7,061 bases of DNA, taken from contig CAIWHY010000027.1 of assembly GCA_903912585.1 (NCBI GenBank), positions 1-7,061 of the forward strand, in the 5' to 3' direction. The position numbers and the translations under genes were made by a program. The notes below the pieces were generated by a model. That model saw only the letters and a program-made list of their open reading frames with translations. It had not been told where the DNA came from and did not search any database. This DNA is from an uncultured Thermoleophilia bacterium (GTDB taxonomy: Bacteria; Actinomycetota; Thermoleophilia; UBA2241). The first letter of the stretch is position 1. Every line of letters begins with the position of its first letter. Shown here piece after piece: positions 5,756 to 7,061 of the stretch.

Positions 5756-6676
5756 ATGGACGAGGCGGGTGACGTGACGCCGGAATCGGCCGGGGCAGAC
5801 AGCAAGCCGCGCGTGACCTACGTGGGGCACGGGACGGTCCTCATCGAGATGGACGGCGTGCGCATCCTCACCGACCCGTCCCTGCGGCGCTGGACCGGCG
5901 CCCTGCGCCGCTACGGCCCCCTTCCCGACCCCGCGACCGCCCGTCACATCGACGCGGTGCTCATCTCCCACCTGCACCTCGACCATCTCGACCCCTCGTC
6001 GCTGCGCATGGTGTCCAAGTCCGCCGTCGTGATCGGACCGCCGCTCGTCGGCCGCACGATCCACCGCGTGGGCTTCAAGACGGTGATCGAGACGCGCCGC
6101 GAGACGGTGCTGCACGTGGGCGACGTGGACGTCGTCGCCGTGCACGCCGCCCACACCAAGCGCCGCTGGGTGCTGTCGGCCCCGACCGAGCCGCTGGGGT
6201 TCATCATCCAGGGCTCGGCCACCATCTACTTCGCGGGGGACACGGCGCTCTTCGACGGGATGGACGACCTGCACGACCGCATCGACGTGGCGCTGCTGCC
6301 CATCGAGACGTGGGGCGTGCGGCCGCCCGAAGGGCGGCACATGAGCCCGCGCACCGCGACCAAGGCTCTGAGCCTGCTCAAGCCGCGCGTGGCCGTGCCG
6401 ATCCACTGGGGCACGTTGTACCTGCCCGGCTCCGCCTACGCGGGCAAGCAGGCCACGTACGCCTGGTTCCAGAAGACGCGCAAGCGGCCGGAGGAGTTCG
6501 CCGCCCTCGCCGCAGAGGTCGCTCCGGAGGTGGACGTGCGGCTGCTCGACCCGGGTGAGTCGCTCACCGTGGAACCGCGGGAGCCGGCGGACCAGGGAGG
6601 CCCGGCAGGGGGAGACGTCGCCGGGGGAGACGTCGCCAGCGACGACACGGCCGCCGGCGCGCCGGCGGCCCGCTAG
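5756..6676 (+). CDS. Metallo-beta-lactamase-fold hydrolase (COG2220, UlaG/NAPE-PLD-like)
   Basis: This 306-residue protein has no signal peptide or membrane segment and is probably cytosolic. It opens with VTYVGHGTVLIEMDGVRILT, typical of this MBL subgroup. Next comes the metal motif H-x-H-x-D-H at 72-77 (SHLHLDHLD), then HAAH (H130, H133), FAGDTALF (D162) and PIHWGT (H217), so all expected metal ligands appear to be present. Related enzymes hydrolyse phosphodiester or lactone bonds, including lipid phosphodiesters (NAPE-PLD) and ascorbate-6-phosphate lactone (UlaG); which applies cannot be decided here. The last 25 or so residues are Gly/Ala/Asp-rich, contain a duplicated GGDVA, and are probably disordered. 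The ATG at 5756 follows GGTGAG with a 6-base gap. The gene converges on the EamA gene with only 2 bases between stops. Confidence 0.85.
   Translation: MDEAGDVTPESAGADSKPRVTYVGHGTVLIEMDGVRILTDPSLRRWTGALRRYGPLPDPATARHIDAVLISHLHLDHLDPSSLRMVSKSAVVIGPPLVGRTIHRVGFKTVIETRRETVLHVGDVDVVAVHAAHTKRRWVLSAPTEPLGFIIQGSATIYFAGDTALFDGMDDLHDRIDVALLPIETWGVRPPEGRHMSPRTATKALSLLKPRVAVPIHWGTLYLPGSAYAGKQATYAWFQKTRKRPEEFAALAAEVAPEVDVRLLDPGESLTVEPREPADQGGPAGGDVAGGDVASDDTAAGAPAAR
6608..6637 (+). repeat. Two perfect 15-bp tandem repeat units
   Basis: GGGGGAGACGTCGCC occurs twice head to tail (6608-6622 and 6623-6637). Because the unit is a multiple of three it stays in frame, giving GGDVAGGDVA in the C-terminal tail of the MBL-fold protein. 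It could vary in copy number by slippage. Confidence 0.7.
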
Positions 6677-6678
6677 AT

Positions 6679-7061
6679 TCAAAGCGTTGGCGGCCCTGCC
6701 ACGCTCTCGCCGGAGCCGTCCGCCGCGTCGACCTTCTTGAGCGACGGCGCCGTGCCCAGCACCGAGCCCGCCAGGATCAGCGGCATGCCGATGGCGATGC
6801 CCAGCGTCAGCGGCTCGCTCAGCAGCACGACGCCCAGCAGCACCGCCACCAGCGGGTTGACGTAGGTGATCACGGTGGCGCGCGACGGCCCGACCTCGCG
6901 GATCAGCGCGAAGAACACGATGAAGGCGACCGCGGTGCAGAGGAACGCAAGGCCCGCGACGGCCGCGACGGTCTCCGCGGAGACGTGGGCCGGCAGGTTC
7001 AGCGCCGCCGGCCCGGCGTAGAGCACGGTGGTGAGGACGAGCGACGCCGTGACCACCGAAA
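6679..7061 (-). CDS. EamA/DMT-superfamily transporter, C-terminal part (5' end outside window)
   Basis: The frame is open through the right edge and stops at TGA 6681-6679, so only about 126 C-terminal residues are present; family members usually have around 300 residues and ten helices. Four hydrophobic segments are seen. The last two enclose VGPSRATVITYVNPLVAVLL and GVVLLSEPLTLGIAIGMPLI, followed by LAGSVLGT. This is the classic end of an EamA repeat (P-x-x-A-x-x-x-G-x-x-x-L-x-E...G-x-x-L-I-x-x-G). A polar tail with KKVDAADGSGE follows. It is an inner-membrane permease, probably exporting a metabolite or amino acid, but the substrate cannot be told from this fragment. The GTG at 7056 is internal and not the true start. 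Confidence 0.85.
   Translation of the reverse strand, partial: SVVTASLVLTTVLYAGPAALNLPAHVSAETVAAVAGLAFLCTAVAFIVFFALIREVGPSRATVITYVNPLVAVLLGVVLLSEPLTLGIAIGMPLILAGSVLGTAPSLKKVDAADGSGESVAGPPTL

Overview
The window is very GC-rich, with GTG and TTG starts, long overlapping shadow frames and secreted lipoproteins. This suits a high-GC bacterium, most likely a member of the Actinomycetota (possibly a deep or uncultured lineage). That assignment is an inference from composition and gene content; no ribosomal or other phylogenetic marker is present.

Layout. Positions 1-881 (+) hold the 3' part of a nucleotidyltransferase-fold (AbiEii-like) protein. Immediately downstream, 895-1563 (+) is a gene that looks broken at an in-frame TGA (1297-1299). 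It reads best as one selenoprotein of the GrdB/PrdB-like reductase family: the TGA falls at the first position of a U-x-x-C motif, the same frame stays open and family-like on both sides, and a SECIS-like hairpin lies just after it. Convergent to it, 1573-2823 (-) encodes a multi-span GT-C mannosyltransferase of the PIG-V type, starting at a TTG with a good ribosome binding site. A divergent intergenic region with a perfect 11-bp inverted repeat separates it from two tandem paralogous GH76 (alpha-1,6-mannanase/transglycosidase type) exported proteins at 3006-4250 and 4352-5623 (+). A metallo-beta-lactamase-fold hydrolase follows at 5756-6676 (+). The C-terminal end of an EamA/DMT transporter runs in from the right edge on the minus strand (6679-7061).

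How it may work together. The PIG-V-like enzyme and the two lipid-anchored or secreted GH76 proteins suggest building and remodelling of an alpha-mannan-bearing envelope glycolipid or lipoglycan. The two GH76 genes probably have separate promoters, since a strong hairpin and a TTGTGC-N17-TATCAT element lie between them. The selenoprotein is the most noteworthy element: standard gene calling would split or truncate it, and it predicts that the host encodes selenocysteine machinery (selA, selB, selC, selD) elsewhere. No CRISPR array, tRNA, rRNA or insertion sequence is seen, and no stretch over 300 bases lacks a gene.
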